Positions 62,954-64,000 of a DNA stretch of 64,000 bases are shown piece by piece (within the stretch, counting starts at the first letter, position 1; each line of letters opens with the position of its first letter). This DNA is from Chaetoderma sp. LZ-2023a (taxonomy: Eukaryota; Mollusca; Caudofoveata; Chaetodermatida; Chaetodermatidae): positions 58,015,295 through 58,079,294 of the forward strand of contig CM067370.1 of the NCBI GenBank assembly GCA_034401795.1, written 5' to 3'. The position numbers and the translations under genes were made by a program. The notes under the pieces were generated by a model. That model saw only the letters and a program-made list of their open reading frames with translations, ran no database searches and was not told where the DNA came from.

Positions 62954-63192
62954 TGACGACCCATGCAGAGTTTTAATTGTTTATTTTGAGCTAGACTAGA
63001 TATTAGATATTATCATAATAGTACATCTGGTAAGTATTATTCGAAGTAGAACTCAATGTCACAGTGTTGCTTCCTATTGTTAATGCTAACCATGTATCCA
63101 GTTTTGATATGATTATTCATTATGAAATATAAGCCATGATGATTAAAACAAGAATTCCGCGGAATTAAATGTCTCGACTGTCTCCTGTTTGT

Positions 63193-64000
63193 CACAGTTA
63201 CCTTGACCTTTGACCTTCTGACCTCAATGTTATCATGCTGCTTCCTAAGATTACAGGTAACCAGGTATCCAAGTTTAGTTGCAATAGGCTTAGCCAATCC
63301 TGAAATATAAGCCGAGAAGTTTTGCTAAACGCAAAAACTTAATGTTGAAATAACAGTTTTGTACTAAGGTCACAGTGACATTGACCTTTGACTTTGTGAC
63401 CCCAACATCATCATGCCGCTTCCTAACACTATAGGTAACCATGCATCCAAGTTTAGTTGCAATAGGCTTAACCAATCCTGAAATATAAGCTGAGAAGCTT
63501 TGCTAAACGCAAAAACTTAATGTTGAAAAAGCAGAGTTCTGTATCAAGCTCAGTGACCTTTGACCTTGTGACTCCAACATCATCATGCTGCTTCCTAAGA
63601 TTATAGGTAACCATGTAGCCAAGTTTAGTTGCAATAGCCGTAACCAATCCTGAAATATAAGCCAAGAAGTTTTCCTAAACGCGAAAACTTAATGTTGAAA
63701 TAACAGTTCTGTATTAAGGTCACAGTGACTTTGACCTTTGACTTTGTGACCCCAACATCATCATGCTGCTTCCTAACATTATAGGTAACCATGTATCCAA
63801 GTTCAGTTGCAATAGGCTTAACCAATGCTGAAATATAAGATGAGAAGTTTTGACCCCATAAACTTGAACGCATGATGCCTGCATCAGTGTGCTGCTTCCT
63901 TTTGATGTATATCTCCATGTATCCAAGTTTGGTTCCAATTGGATCAGGCATTGTTGAGATATAAGATAATAACTTTTGTTTAACGCAAAAACTTAACGTA
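63193..64000 (+). repeat. Tandem repeat of about 175 bp, running off the window
   Basis: Units begin near 63193, 63369, 63545, 63719 and 63850 with GTCACAGTGAC(C/A/T)TTGACC. They continue through TGCTGCTTCCTAA, GTAACCA(T/G)GTATCCAAGTTT and CTAAACGCAAAAACTTAATG. Four full units and a diverged fifth are present. It is related to the dispersed repeat R1. It lies in a CFAP251 intron. Confidence 0.75.

Larger units (their letters stand above)
57905..63052 (-). mobile_element. DIRS-type retroelement 3 in a CFAP251 intron
   Basis: The termini are inverted repeats: left ACTTACCAGATGTACTATTA and TAGTCTAGCTCAAAATAAAC (57942-58002) match right GTTTATTTTGAGCTAGACTA and TAATAGTACATCTGGTAAGT (62977-63037). 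Near the 3' end (58165-58290) an internal complementary region carries both ends joined tail to tail. In minus orientation gag, RT, RNase H and tyrosine recombinase follow in order. Several frameshifts and stops break them. It lies upstream of exon 57019, within the gene's transcribed region. Confidence 0.87.

Noticed and set aside
63193-64000. CRISPR-like array
   Set aside because: The repeat period is about 175 bp with the whole unit repeated and no unique spacers. The context is a eukaryotic intron.

Overview
The window looks like animal nuclear DNA, most likely a marine lophotrochozoan such as a mollusc. The only ordinary host gene is a multi-exon ciliary gene with GT-AG introns on the minus strand. 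Everything else is layered mobile DNA: Gypsy, DIRS and non-LTR retroelements, microsatellites, and repeats of a kind common in marine invertebrate introns. The species cannot be fixed from the sequence. All alignments were made by eye.

Layout. 0.4-2.8 kb holds decayed non-LTR (LINE) fragments, followed by a long CA microsatellite. From 3.05 to about 43.6 kb lies a plus-strand array of one Gypsy (Ty3-like) family with unusually long LTRs of about 2.8 kb. Four LTR copies are recognisable: A (about 9.46-19.25 kb), B (21.28-24.14 kb), C (33.87-36.16 kb) and D (36.16-43.6 kb). They alternate with internal regions: a gag/pol remnant at 3.05-5.33 kb, a chimeric gag scrap at 19.25-19.56 kb, and a nearly complete but mutated gag-pol at 24.1-30.4 kb with a tRNA-Lys-type primer-binding site. 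Between pol and the 3' LTR all copies carry an extra ORF. In the two fuller copies it encodes a two-finger Cys/His protein with a Thr/Ala/Pro-rich tail and has its own CRE-TATA promoter. I do not recognise this ORF from other Gypsy elements.

Other elements are nested in the array. A DIRS-type tyrosine-recombinase retroelement (12.30-17.18 kb) splits LTR A, and a GC-rich DIRS gag-RT fragment on the minus strand (about 37.0-41.0 kb) splits LTR D. A compact gene-dense module (5.33-8.96 kb) sits at a sharp break inside the RNase H region of the first Gypsy copy. It has a minus-strand gene run and a plus-strand gene run diverging from a 38-bp spacer, overlapping start and stop codons, and GC-richer DNA. 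It resembles a piece of an endogenised or transposon-like DNA virus (Polinton-like is my best guess) and is the strongest candidate for something undescribed.

From 48.9 to 57.0 kb, nine minus-strand exons encode the C-terminal 384 residues of the axonemal protein CFAP251 (WDR66), in frame across every splice junction. The 5' part of the gene lies beyond the right edge. Its introns hold hairpin MITE-like repeats, a second dispersed repeat, a TCAC microsatellite, a third DIRS element with clear inverted termini and an internal complementary region (57.9-63.05 kb), and a tandem repeat of about 175 bp that runs off the window. 43.6-48.7 kb is AT-rich, repeat-bearing, and contains no gene I can support.
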